Shown: positions 36,504-47,275 of the stretch, one piece after another
How the letters are laid out: each line of letters opens with the position of its first letter
How positions within the stretch are numbered: position 1 is the stretch's first letter
DNA from: Punica granatum
Lineage: Eukaryota; Streptophyta; Magnoliopsida; Myrtales; Lythraceae
Reading direction: 5' to 3'
NCBI RefSeq assembly: GCF_007655135.1
Contig: NC_045129.1
Coordinates: 10,726,001 to 10,790,000, forward strand
DNA length: 64,000 nt
Position numbers and translations under genes: made by a program
The notes under the pieces: model-generated
What the model was told of the DNA's origin: nothing
The model's database searches: none
The model's input: the letters and a program-made list of their open reading frames with translations, nothing else

Positions 36504-39500
36504 TCTATCTGCTGCAGCGTGTGGCTACAAGTTCGGCTTCATCTCTGATGGTGCATTCAGGAACTAGCGAACTTTGGCATCGACGCTTGGGGCACCCCTC
36601 ATCACATGTGATGAAATATTTATCTGAGGTTGAGAATAATTCATTTTCTGATGTTTGCGAAATTTGTGCTCGAGCCAAACAACATCGGCAACCTTTCCCT
36701 ATCAGTAAGAATAAAGCAATTCATATTTTTTATCTGGTGCATTGCGACTTATGGGGTCCTTATAGGGTGTCGACACTTTCAGGTGCACGTTATTTTCTTA
36801 CTCTCGTGGATGATTGCAGTAGAAGTGTTTGGGTGTATTTACTTAAAGAGAAATCAGAGGCATATGATCTTATAGTAGCATTTCATAAAATGATCACTAC
36901 TCAATTTGGGCGGTCAATCAAAGTAATTAGAAGTGATAATGGGAAGGAGTTTACATCTAAGAAGATACGTCAATTTTATTTAGACAACGGGATTATTCAT
37001 CAAACTTCCTGCATTGACACACCACAGCAGAATGGACGGGTAGAAAGGAAGCATCGTCACATTTTGAATGTAGCTCGAGCTCTTATGTTCCAAGCAGGAC
37101 TTCCGATTAAATTCTGGGGGGAATGTGTATTGTCTGCTGCGTTTCTAATAAACTACACTCCCACTCCTCTATTAGCTGGCAAAACTTCTTATGAAGTTTT
37201 ATTTGGAAGGTCACCTAACTATGATCGTTTACGTGTCTTTGGTTGTTTATGTTATGTTCATCAACGATAAGAAGTCGTGATAAATTTCATGAGAAATCAA
37301 GGAAGTGTGTTTTTATCGGGTATCCGTTTGGGCAAAGGGCTTGGAAATTTTTTGATTTAGAATCAGAAGAGATAATTATTTCTCGGGATGTGATTTTTTG
37401 TGAAGATAAATTCCCCTTTGTAGTTGAGGAACAACAGAAGAATCCACACGATGATAAATTTTCCCAAGCTCTAATAGAAGTTGGAGATCATAGTTGGTCT
37501 CAGGAAGTTGAAATTGGACGTTCTGAAGGAGCTAGGCAGCAGTCCAGTATTATTAGGGACGCGAGAGATGGGCCACGATTTTTTGCCCGACCTGTAATGG
37601 ACAACACAAAGCCTAGAGAATGGGATGTGCAGGGGGAGAGGGGGAGTGAAGGGCTACTTCCTGCGGTAACAGAACTGCAGCCCACGAACTCTAGCCAAAT
37701 AGAATCGGAGCCGAGTGGTTCGGGTGAAGTAAGTCAGTCTGAAACACGAACCGGGCAGAGAGGTAATGATAAACGTATGATCAAGTTTCCGTCTAAATAT
37801 GATGATTTTGTTTGTCATACAGCTTTACAGCCTACTGACCCCCACTCATCATCCTGCGACAACAGCTCTTCAGGTACGGTCTACCCAATTCAGAATTACT
37901 TAGGTTATACACATTTATCTAATTCACACAAGGCTTTCTTTTCGGTTATTGATGAAGATGTGGAGCCTAGTACATATTCGCAGGCTGTTCAGGATCCTAA
38001 ATGGCGAGAAGCAATGTCACAGGAAATACGGGCACTGGAGGACAATGGTACTTGGATATTGGAGAGCTTGCCACCTGGCAAGAAACCCATTGGCTGCAAG
38101 TGGGTATACAAAATCAAGCGACATGCCGACGGGAGCATTGAGAGATTTAAGGCACGACTCGTCGCAAAGGGGTTCACTCAGGTTGAAGGGTTAGATTTTC
38201 ACGAAACTTTTGCTCCAGTTGCCAAAATGGTCACAGTTCGATGTCTACTCACCATTTCACTTTTCAAGAAATGGGATCTCCATCAACTAGACGTACATAA
38301 TGCCTTTCTACATGGACATTTAGATGAAGAAGTCTATATGCAGCTTCCTCCAGGATTCAAGGGAGCTCATGGTAACAAGGTTTATCGGCTTCAAAAGTCC
38401 ATTTATGGACTCAAACAAGCCTCACGAAATTGGTATGCTACATTTGCTTCGGCATTGATCGATTATGGATTTCATCAATCAGAAGCTGACCATTCACTCT
38501 TTATTTATTCTCATGAAGATACCTTTTTGGTCGTCCTCGTATATGTTGATGACATGATTCTTGCCAGCAATAATTCACATGCTTGCTCTATGTTTAAGGA
38601 TTATCTAGCTCAACGATTTAAGATTAAGGACTTGGGCAAACTGAAGTATTTTCTCGGCATTGAGCTAGCACGAAGTGAACGTGGCATTTTCCTATCTCAG
38701 AGAAAATATTGCCTGGATATATTATCTGAAGCAGGAATGTTGGGCAGCAAGCCGACCTTATTTCTCATGGAGCAACAACATCAGCTCAATGATGAATCCG
38801 GTGACTTATTTTCAGATCCTGGACGTTACAGGAGACTTGTGGGTCGGCTAATTTATTTAACCATCACTCGACCGGAATTGTGCTACTCAGTACACATTTT
38901 ATCTCAGTTCATGCAGGCACCTCGTCAACCTCATTGGGATGCAGCTGTACGAGTCCTCCGATACTTAAAACAAAGTCCGGGTCAAGGACTCTTACTAGAA
39001 GTCCCAACTAATTTAAACTTGTAGGCTTATTGTGACGCTGACTGGGCTGGATGTCCCATGACACGCAGATCAATTTCTGGTTTTTTTATTACTCTAGGAG
39101 GTTGCCCTGTATCTTGGAAGTCAAAGAAGCAAACAACAGTCAGCAGGTCATCTGCGGAAGCCGAATATCGATCTATGGCGGCCACGACAGCGGAACTCTT
39201 ATGGCTTCAGAATCTTCTCTCCTCATTTGGGATTTCACATCACAAGCCTATGGAGATATTTTGTGACAACAAAGCGGCTATTCACATTGCAGCAAATCCG
39301 GTCTTTCATGAACGAACCAAACATATTGAAGTTGATTGTCATTTCGTTCGTGGTCATCTCAAAGAAGGTCGTATCTCCACACTACATGTGTCCAGCAATC
39401 TTCAACTTGCCGATATTTTTACTAAGGCTCTTGGGCGTGACAGGTTCTAATTCCTAGTTCGCAAGTTGGGCATTCTTGACATTCATGCACCAACTTGAGG

Positions 39501-39505
39501 GGGAG

Positions 39506-39706
39506 TATTAGTGTATCGTGCATTTATGGGGATTGGATTATTTATTGTATATTTATGATTCTTCCTATGTATATGTATCTATGCTAGGAAATATACTTAG
39601 TCAGTTTAGGAGAGTGGAATCTCATAGCTTATAAATATGTATCAGTAGTATTGGTTGAAGTATGTAATAAAAAAAAAATTTGCCCGATTCATTGGCAAAT
39701 TTGACA
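39506..39706 (+). mobile_element. Copia 3' LTR (201 bp)
   Basis: Follows the polypurine tract TTGAGGGGGAG and runs from TATTAGTGTATCG to TTTGACA. It contains TTATAAATATG and AATAAAAAA motifs suitable as promoter and polyadenylation signals. No matching LTR was found upstream of gag. It is followed directly by a tRNA-Met-type primer-binding site at 39707 rather than by flanking DNA. Confidence 0.75.
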
Positions 39707-40176
39707 TGGTATCAGAGCGGGTTACGTTTTCACGCGCATGTGTGTGAGTTCACATCACGCCAGTTGAAATGTCTATTTGTCGATGGGCAGCCGAAGTGCG
39801 CCCATGTTTGGCCCGAGTGTGGAACTCGTGGTCTCTTTGAAATCTAAGTGCGGAGAGAAACCCGCCTCGTCTTAGTCCCGGCCCAATCGTGACCTCATTG
39901 TCAATTGTCGTCCCCCCTCCTCCCGAGCACGGAAGTCCAGTCCCGGCTCGTAGTTAGTTCTTGAGGGTGGGTTGTTCTAGTCCACGTGGCAAGTGTAGGT
40001 GAATGTCAAAGCCACACGTTGCCACGTGAGGGCGGGTGTTGAGAGTAAAAATCCCACACGGAAAAACTAAGAAGAATCCAATGGGTTTATAAGAGATTGA
40101 GTATCACAATCTATTAGCTCGAGCTTTTGGGTTGGAGATGGGCCCAATCGCTTATAGGCCCGAAGGATATTTTACA
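39707..40176 (+). mobile_element. TRIM element 2: internal region and 3' LTR
   Basis: Starts with primer-binding site TGGTATCAGAGCGGGTTA (complementary to initiator Met-tRNA 3' end), continues with the TRIM internal sequence (CCGAGTGTGGAACTCG, CCCGAGCACGGAAG, CACGTGAGGGCGGG) and ends with a 140-bp LTR 40037-40176 (TGTTGAGAGTAAAAATCCC...ATTTTACA). Its own 5' LTR is absent; the copia LTR occupies that place. The 3' LTR is only distantly similar to the TRIM 1 LTRs. Confidence 0.8.
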
Positions 40177-41652
40177 GTATATAATCCCTTGAATTCTCTA
40201 TCTGCCTGATTGTACACTCAACTAGTCATTATGTCCACACTTTCTGGGGTCTTACTTTTTTATTTTTATAATTGTTTTTTAAATACTAAATATTAAAAGT
40301 AATTTATAATTATTGTTGATAAAAATTAAAAGTAATTTCTAATTATTGTGATTATATTTACAATTTTTGTATTGAATTTTGAATTAATGAATTTATTATT
40401 TATAGTAGTCATTCATTTAGCATATATTTGATGTTTATGTTTATATATTGTACATATAACGGAGGGGAATGAAAAGTGGATTAGTGAGAGGCTGCCAAAT
40501 TGCCCAAATGCTGATATGACAGATTTTTAGTAAACGAAAGGCCTCTCATTTTATGATATCGAGGAGTGTACTTTAACTATCTATAATAATATAATAATAA
40601 TAAGTTTCACCGAGCATGCATACCGAGGTCGATACCATTAAAACCGTACATATCTTAAAAATAATAATAATAATAAGGTGATATTTGGGTTAATTTTTCG
40701 GTACTTTGACTGGCCCATCTCTTTGGATTTGGAATATAAATAATGATTAAACTTTTATAATAAATTCTTCTAATTTTCTATTTCAATCAGTTTGAATAAA
40801 TTTGTATTTGTTTGTTGCCTGCATCAGGATAAGTGTAAAAATTACTTGAAAAACAACTGAAAAAAACATAAAGTCAAAGAGAGAAACAAAAAGAAAAGTT
40901 GTCGGTTTATTATTTTATGAAAAGTACGATGACTTGGAGAAAAAAATTAATTGAGTTTAACATTACAAGATATGAACAAATTTGGTTAGAGTAAAGAGGG
41001 TGAGAAAAATTGATTTAATTGAGTCTATGAATGATTGATGGATAGAATAATTAGGGATGGGGAAATGCAAGTAATAAATTGGGGAGGTCGATAGAGAGAA
41101 AAACTAGGAATTATACTAATATTATTATGTTATGGTAAGCTAATTAATACAAATGAAGAAAAATAAAATTTATTAGGAATTGTTTTGGCAAGTAAAAAAT
41201 TATTAGAAATAAAGTTAGGTAAAAGTTATTACTCTGAAAGGCCTTGATCTATTATAGGTAACTACTCTATATAATATAGATATTATTCCTCGATTACAGA
41301 AAAAAATTATGAATTGAGGCCTACATTACATGGCCGAAACCGGGGGCCTAAGGGCAAGCCTTACCATTGGGCCGGGCCTATTGAATGAAAAGGGTGGAAT
41401 ATCTCACTCGAACTACCGGACTCAGGATATCCAAATAAATTTAACTTCCAATTAGTTAGCTAGGCCCCTTTGTCCATGTGTTCGACTTCGGCTCACTCAA
41501 TCTTCTAATTTAAGTCAATTTTGTGGATAATTAATCCCCTTAGGCTCAACCAATATTTTAAGTCAACCTGTGTTTGTGGTCGCTGGTCGTAAATGCTTAT
41601 TAGCAACATGAAGCATATGTAAATTCATGCTACCGCTAATCAATAAGTTTTA
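40177..41652. other. AT-rich intergenic region
   Basis: Contains short ATA/AATAA repeats (about 40585-40675) and no gene. The last part (41330-41640) is of mixed composition with no recognisable coding. Confidence 0.5.
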
Positions 41653-42236
41653 TGTTGAGATATGTTGTCCCACATCGAAAAATTGAGAAAGAAACCACAA
41701 GCTTATATGAGACTTGGGTCCAGTAACCTATCAGCTTAAGCTTTTGGGTTGCAGATGGGCTCAAGTCCGTGTAGGCCCAAGTGGGTATTTTACATGGTAT
41801 CAGAGCGGGTTATGCTTCCGCGCGCTCATGTGGGCTCACACCACGCCAGATTCGATTTCGAGGTAGCCAAGAGTGCGCCTCATGTTAATCAGGCCCAAGA
41901 GTGGTCCGGTCCAGTTCCGAGGTAGCTAAAGGTGCACCTCTAGTTAGGCCCGAGTGTGGAGCTCGAGGTTAGTTTGGTATTTGTCCCCCCTTACCCGAGC
42001 ACGGAAGAGGATGCTCGGCTCGGGTCAGTTGGTAAGGGCGGGTGTTTAAGGCACGTGGCACGTGTTGGACCACACGTTGCCACGTGAGGGCGGGTGTTGA
42101 GATATGTTGTCCCACATCGAAAAATTGAGAAAGAAACCACAAGCTTATATGAGGCTTGGGTCCAGTAACCTATCAGCTTAAGCTTTTGGGTTGCAGATGG
42201 GCTCAAGTCCGTGTAGGCCCAAGTGGGTATTTTACA
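41653..42236 (+). mobile_element. Complete TRIM retrotransposon, 584 bp
   Basis: LTRs 41653-41794 and 42095-42236 are both 142 bp (TGTTGAGATATGTTG...TATTTTACA) and differ by about one base. The primer-binding site TGGTATCAGAGCGGGTTA starts at 41795 directly after the left LTR; the purine-rich tract GTGAGGGCGGG precedes the right LTR. Perfect TTTTA target duplications lie at 41648-41652 and 42237-42241. It has no coding capacity, so it must be mobilised by another element's proteins. Near-identical LTRs imply recent insertion. Confidence 0.95.
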
Positions 42237-42429
42237 TTTTAGTTCAAACGGTTCTACGCTTGTTTCTTTTAAAAAGGTTTCGAGTTCGAGTGTTATGAAT
42301 GAATGAAAAAAACCTCGATTGGAAGAGTTTTACCCCTTCGCAAGCCGACCCTAGCTTGAACCGAATTAGTCAGGTCCTATTGGACTTCCAAATGGCAGGT
42401 ATACCAAAAAATAAAATCATGCTGTCATG

Positions 42430-43113
42430 TAGAGGTGGCAATTCGTGTCGTGTCGTGTTTATACGTGTCGTGTCTAAACGGGTTCGTGTCATCAATGTCA
42501 TAACCCGTACATGACACGATTATTAAACGGGTTAGGTTTTGGAAATCCATACACGACACGTTTATATCCGTGTCAACCCGTTTAGACACGTTTAAACCCG
42601 TTTATCGAAACGTGTCATAATAGGTACACGTATATACGACTCGATTATAAACGTTATCGGGACACGTTAACACAACTTGTTTATCCGATCAACTCAGTTA
42701 CCCGGATACATTAACAAGACATGTTTATCCGATTAACTCGTTTATCCGAACATGTTAACATGGCATGTTTACACGTTAACACGACATGTGTTGGATTGGA
42801 TGAAAGAAAGGAAAATAAATTAGGTTAGGGACTTAGGAAGTTAGGATTACATGAGGATATTTTGGTAAATCCAAATACATAAACGAACGGGTTACATGAT
42901 TATAGTAACACGATTAAACATGTTTAAATAAACAGGTTTAATCGTGTATAATCGGGTTACACAGGTTCAACCCGATAAGACACGCTTATTAATCGTGTTT
43001 AAACGGGTTGGACCCGTTTAGACCGATTATCAAAAATGTCCAACCCAAACCCGTTTAACTTCGTGTCGTATCCGTGTCGTGTTATCGTGTCGTGTGAAAT
43101 AATGCCAGCCCTA
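42430..43113. mobile_element. hAT-type non-autonomous element, 684 bp
   Basis: Ends TAGAGGTGGCAATTCGTG and GAAATAATGCCAGCCCTA (imperfect terminal inverted repeats), flanked by a perfect 8-bp duplication CTGTCATG at 42422-42429 and 43114-43121. The interior is a dense mosaic of CGTGTCGTGT, AAACGGGTT and ACACGA motifs in both orientations. No transposase. Confidence 0.9.
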
Positions 43114-43229
43114 CTGTCATGTACATATGCTGACCATCGAGGTAGGATCTATATTTTTTTCGATATCCATATCTATACTCAACTATTATTAGTTTGTGTA
43201 AAATTTCCACGTACTAGTCCTATATAAGC

Positions 43230-43440
43230 ATTGGACTCGTCGTTGACTCAAAAGTTTAAGTTGATAAATTGTGGAACCTTTTCTTATAATGACTAATTGA
43301 CGACCGCGAGTTCCACACTGAGCTTCACTAATATGAGGCTCATTTTGCCCGTCTCGCTATCTCAAAAGTGAATCTTGCGTGATATGAGTATACATGGACG
43401 TATTATAACCCGCTCTAGTACCATCTAAAATTTTCACCAA
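43230..43440 (-). mobile_element. TRIM remnant, antisense
   Basis: On the minus strand it shows TGGTACTAGAGCGGGTTATAA, a TRIM-type primer-binding site at about 43405-43425, followed by weak matches to the TRIM internal region. Degenerate and truncated. Confidence 0.5.
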
Positions 43441-43495
43441 GCCTATATATATAACCTACATATAATAATAAGACGATAAATGATAAACTTATTTG

Positions 43496-44237
43496 CAAGG
43501 TTATCAAATTCAAGAATTCGTGTAGATTCAGTAGGACGCTTGTAGATTCGATTCGTGAATTCACAAATAATGTTAGTTTAGGCATAGACATTGTATATAT
43601 ACAATGTGTATATATATATATATGTATACACTATAACTGTAATTGCTTACTCATAAAATAAATTAAATTTGAATACTTAAACATATTGTAAACATAAATA
43701 TAAGTCCGTATAAATTCAAAATAGTCCAAGCAGATTCCGCACGATTGGTGACTCACGGTCACGAGCTATTCAAGACGAGAACTGGGAGATGATAGACGGG
43801 AACTCATGGGCAACCACCAGCAATTAGCATCTGTGATCATGTGACGGCAAGAAAGAACAAGGGAATGCTGGGAAGCTTTTTTATTTGGGGGTTTTGAAAC
43901 ATCCATGCGCGACAAGGAGGGTTTTGAATTTGAATAAAAGAAAAAGCAAAGGGAAACAATTTTGAATCTAACCTAATTATTTAATGGAACTTGAAGAATG
44001 TTTTGGGCCAACCCATAATTCAGTGAATTGGGCTGACCCGAGATTCCTGAAATTTTCCTTGAAAAACCTGATTGTAGATTCGATGAACTCGCAAATCTAC
44101 TGAATCTAAAGAATTTATTCGAAAATCTATCGAATCTACAGCCAATTTCGAATTAGATCCGAATCAGTTCAAATGCACCCTGTAGATACCTAAATTCGTA
44201 GGAATCTACAAATTGATTCGCGAATTTAATAACCATG
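43496..44237. mobile_element. hAT-type non-autonomous element, 742 bp
   Basis: Imperfect terminal inverted repeats (CAAGGTTATCAAATTC at the left; CATGGTTATTAAATTC on the other strand at the right), flanked by perfect 8-bp duplications CTTATTTG at 43488-43495 and 44238-44245. Subterminal GTAGATTC/GAATCTAC motifs are repeated in both orientations. No transposase coding. It ends about 220 bases from the P450 stop codon. Confidence 0.9.
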
Positions 44238-44459
44238 CTTATTTGTAATAGTATTTTTCTTATTTATTTATTTATTTATTTTATTTGCTTGGAAGGTAAT
44301 TCCTTAACTGTAATAGTCTTACAACCATGCTAACGGTGACACTCGGACATAAAATCATTTATTCGAAATATCTAATGTTTAGGACATACGCACGGAAGAA
44401 CTCAATAGTCAGCTGGGACTTGTTCTTCTCGGCCTATAACCTGGGTGTGTAGGCAGGAA

Positions 44460-46532
44460 TCACATCTCTTTATTGGAGAACTTGATATGGGTTTTCGCGG
44501 TCAACACGAGAGGGTTCTTCCTCTGCGCAGTGAGCCCAGACGTCTCCTCCATGTCAAGCTCATGGGGCAATCTTTTCCCATCACCAAGTTCCCAATCGAA
44601 ATGATAGAGCAGTTGTGCTAAAGGGAGCTCAATGCTAGCAATCCCAAAGTTAATCCCGGGGCACATTCTTCGCCCACCTCCGAAGGGAATGTACTCAAAG
44701 CTATTCCCTCGAAAGTCCACAGAAGATTCCACAAACCTCTCCGGCCGGAACTCTTCTGGGCTAGGCCAGTAGTTCGGGTCGCGCCCAATGCCCCATGTAT
44801 TGATGATGATCTTGGCGTTGGATGGGATATCATAGCCCATAACTTTGCAATTCTCTCTTGCTTCCCTGGGAACTAGTGCACCCGGTGGGTGGAGCCTCAG
44901 TGTTTCCTTGATTATTGCCTTGAGGTACATTAGGCTTTGGACATCGGATTCCTCGACCCAGCACTTGCCGTTGAGGTGGCTTCGGACCTCTAGTTGGGCC
45001 TTTTGCATCACCCTAGGGTTCCGTAGAATCTCGGACATTGCCCATTCGATTACTGTGAAGGATGTGTCTGTCCCGGCCAAGAACATTTCCTATGCCAAAT
45101 ATCGAGAAAGATTTGAATCGGTTGATCCTTAAACCAAAACTTTTCGTGTATTAAAACTCTATGATGAAGTTATTATATACTGAACATTTCAAGTATTGTT
45201 AGTTATTATATATCGTATTAGTCCATCTAATAAGAAGTACGCCAAGTTTTTAAAATAAAATAAAAATATGTGCCAAGAGTTTAATTTAATTTACCATGAT
45301 AACATTTTTTATGACATCCATTGTGATCAAGAAATGGAACTCCTTGGTCTTATGAAGATTCAGGAGAACATCGACTAAATCTTCCCCCATCGGTGCCTTA
45401 TTCTCGTGACTAATGGCGATTTCATGCTTGGCCTTGTGATCCTCTATAATATGATTGAGAATGTCATTGATCTTGCCATGCAGCCTCTCCCAAGCGGTCT
45501 TCACCCTGGACGTGTTGCGAAGGAACTTCATGGATGGGAAGAGGTCACACAATTTGAACCATTCGCTGAGCTGCGCGAGCTCCTCTATGAATGAAACGAA
45601 ATCATCTCGATGCTTGCACCTTTTACCAAGAAATCAAAATCACACACTATACGTGTAAAAGCCATAATCATGCTATAAGCAAAAATTTTTTTTTTTGAAG
45701 ATTTTCTTACGTAAAGGTGCATGCGATTTACTTGCAGGCTGTTTGGTTTGCTGGAATATATAGCTTGGTAACTAAAATTAAGATCTGAAATGGAACTTTA
45801 TTTGTTTTGTCGGATTGAATGGAAGATCTCTGGATTAAGTATGAACTAGAAACCATATTAAATACTGGTGAGTTTTCGTGCCTGCGGACTTAGCTCGTCC
45901 TTTCGGGACTCCATTGAGTAACGAAACCAAAATGCATGAACGCACCTTTCTCCGAATGCTGCACGGGCAGTCAAGTTCATCAAGAGGGAAGATACCAATT
46001 TGCTCAAGTTGAAAGTCTTTCCCTCGAAGTCTCCAATAGCTTTGATCATGTTCCAGGCCTCCTGTTCCCTAATATAACGGAAAGACGCGACCTTCTTCAT
46101 GCTGAGGAGCTCGAGCACACATATCTTTCTTATTTGCCTCCAGTACTCGCCATATGGAGAGAATATCAAGCTGCAGTTCTTGTACATGACAGCATCGAGG
46201 TGGGCGAATTTAGGCCTCTGGGCAAAGGCTAGCTCGTGGGTCTTGAGGATTTCCTTGGCTGCTTCGGGTGAAGAGATCACGATGGCCAAGATCTCACCCA
46301 GCTGGAGACTCATTATAGGGCCATGTCTCTTGGCTAAGTTGCTAAGCGTATGATGAGGGTGTGAGCCTCTCATTTGATGCAGGTTCCCAATAAAAGGCAG
46401 CCTCTTCGGGCTGGGAGGCAGCTCCAAAACGGTCCCATTGTTATTATGAATCTTCTTCCATTTTCTTAGTGCAATGGAGAGGAAGATGATGAGGAAAGTG
46501 AAGAGAACATGAGGAGGTGGGAGTTGGACCAT
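44460..46532 (-). CDS. Cytochrome P450, CYP71 clan, intact, three exons
   Basis: Exons in transcript order: 46532-45946, 45619-45295, 45089-44460 (587 + 325 + 630 nt), 513 residues, all junctions in phase, stop TGA at 44462-44460. Features: N-terminal membrane anchor (LFTFLIIFLSIAL) then basic RKWKK; proline-rich hinge PPSP at residues 39-42; I-helix AGTDTS at 309-314; ExxR (ETLR) at 366-369; PERF at 420-423; heme loop PFGGGRRMCPG at 439-449 with axial Cys447. Length and motifs fit the CYP71 family, probably ER-bound monooxygenases of specialised metabolism; the substrate cannot be inferred. Intron 2 (before EMFLAGTD) is near the usual CYP71 intron; intron 1 in GER|CKHRDD is additional and is shared with the pseudogene at 24787-25925. 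Confidence 0.93.
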
Positions 46533-46624
46533 TTTGGGACGGCACAGGAAGTTTTGATTAATTTAGATCCAAGAGTTGGTTTGGTACTCTTTGCGGCCTT
46601 TTCAGTGTTTCTATGTTAGTTTGT

Positions 46625-46760
46625 CTGGGAAGTTCTGCCTAGTGTTGGCATGCTTTATACTAATCTAATTCAAACCGCGTCCGCCCATTAAGGGGTAATG
46701 TTCTCCCAGTATGAATTTTCTACATTCATAATACTCGAATCGCTTGAATTAATCCATGTT
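46625..46760 (-). repeat. SINE-like family 2 copy near the P450 promoter
   Basis: Carries CTAATCTAATTCAAACCG, a CCCATTAAGGGGTAATGTTCTCC block, GAATTTTCTACATTCATAATACTCGAA and ATCCATGTTGATAATGA, matching the order of the other copies. It starts about 95 bases upstream of the P450 start codon, so it probably sits in the promoter. Confidence 0.5.
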
Positions 46761-46897
46761 GATAATGACTGACGTTCTTTCGATAGGAATACTACTATCA
46801 TCCACTTATTATCGGTTTTAGTCACGAGGTGTTTCGAGTGAATTTTGAAATAAATATTTGACCTTGTGTCATATCTCTCAACCTGGAAATGGTATAT

Positions 46898-46930
<33 letters not shown>
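46898..46930. repeat. (TA)n microsatellite
   Basis: Alternating TA run immediately before a TCTATACTCTATTACAAAATAGAG motif that recurs in degenerate form at the edge of the other repeat blocks (about 59890 and 60606). Confidence 0.8.
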
Positions 46931-46931
<1 letters not shown>

Positions 46932-47217
46932 ATACTCTATTACAAAATAGAGAAGAAACCTCTTTGTCTAACTTTCGACTTAATCTTACCCATGTAACTT
47001 ATATTATATTATTTAATTACCATTAAATTAAGAGTAATTCGTCCCCTGGACCAAATTCCTAGATTTGTCCCTGGATTCCCATGGTTATAATTAAGGTTAA
47101 GAAAATAAGAAATATATGGGATCGATCAAACATATTGACAAGATTAATACCAAAAGCTAGCAAATGGATCTATATAAATTTATTTCCAAATTATACGTGC
47201 CATGCGTGTTGGCCACC

Positions 47218-47275
47218 ATTTGGTGTATGTGTGTGTGCGCGCGCGCGCGCGCATACACACATATATATATATATG
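47218..47275. repeat. Composite GT-GC-CA-TA microsatellite
   Basis: GTGTGTGTGCGCGCGCGCGC followed by ATACACACATATATATATAT. The halves are partly self-complementary, so it could form a hairpin or Z-DNA. Confidence 0.8.

Larger units (their letters stand above)
34664..39498 (+). pseudogene. Ty1/copia retrotransposon gag-pol, disabled
   Basis: Domains in order: copia-type Gag (from 34664, continuing to ~35730), zinc knuckle CTYCNRIGHSRETC near 35737-35780, protease motif DSGA near 36172-36183, integrase zinc region (HRRLGH...CEICARAK) and catalytic core (DLWGP, DDCSRS, SDNGKEF, ERKHRH) at 36570-37250, reverse transcriptase at 37990-38750 with YVDD near 38545, and RNase H ([18 protein letters not shown]) at 39025-39450. 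The order integrase before RT is diagnostic for copia. Damage: a 242-base tandem duplication in gag shifts frame; a TAA ends gag at 36079-36081; a 28-base G run at 36476-36503 and a lesion near 37260 shift frame; TAG at 39022 and TAA at 39448 interrupt RNase H. Transposase-like function is lost unless supplied in trans. Confidence 0.93.
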
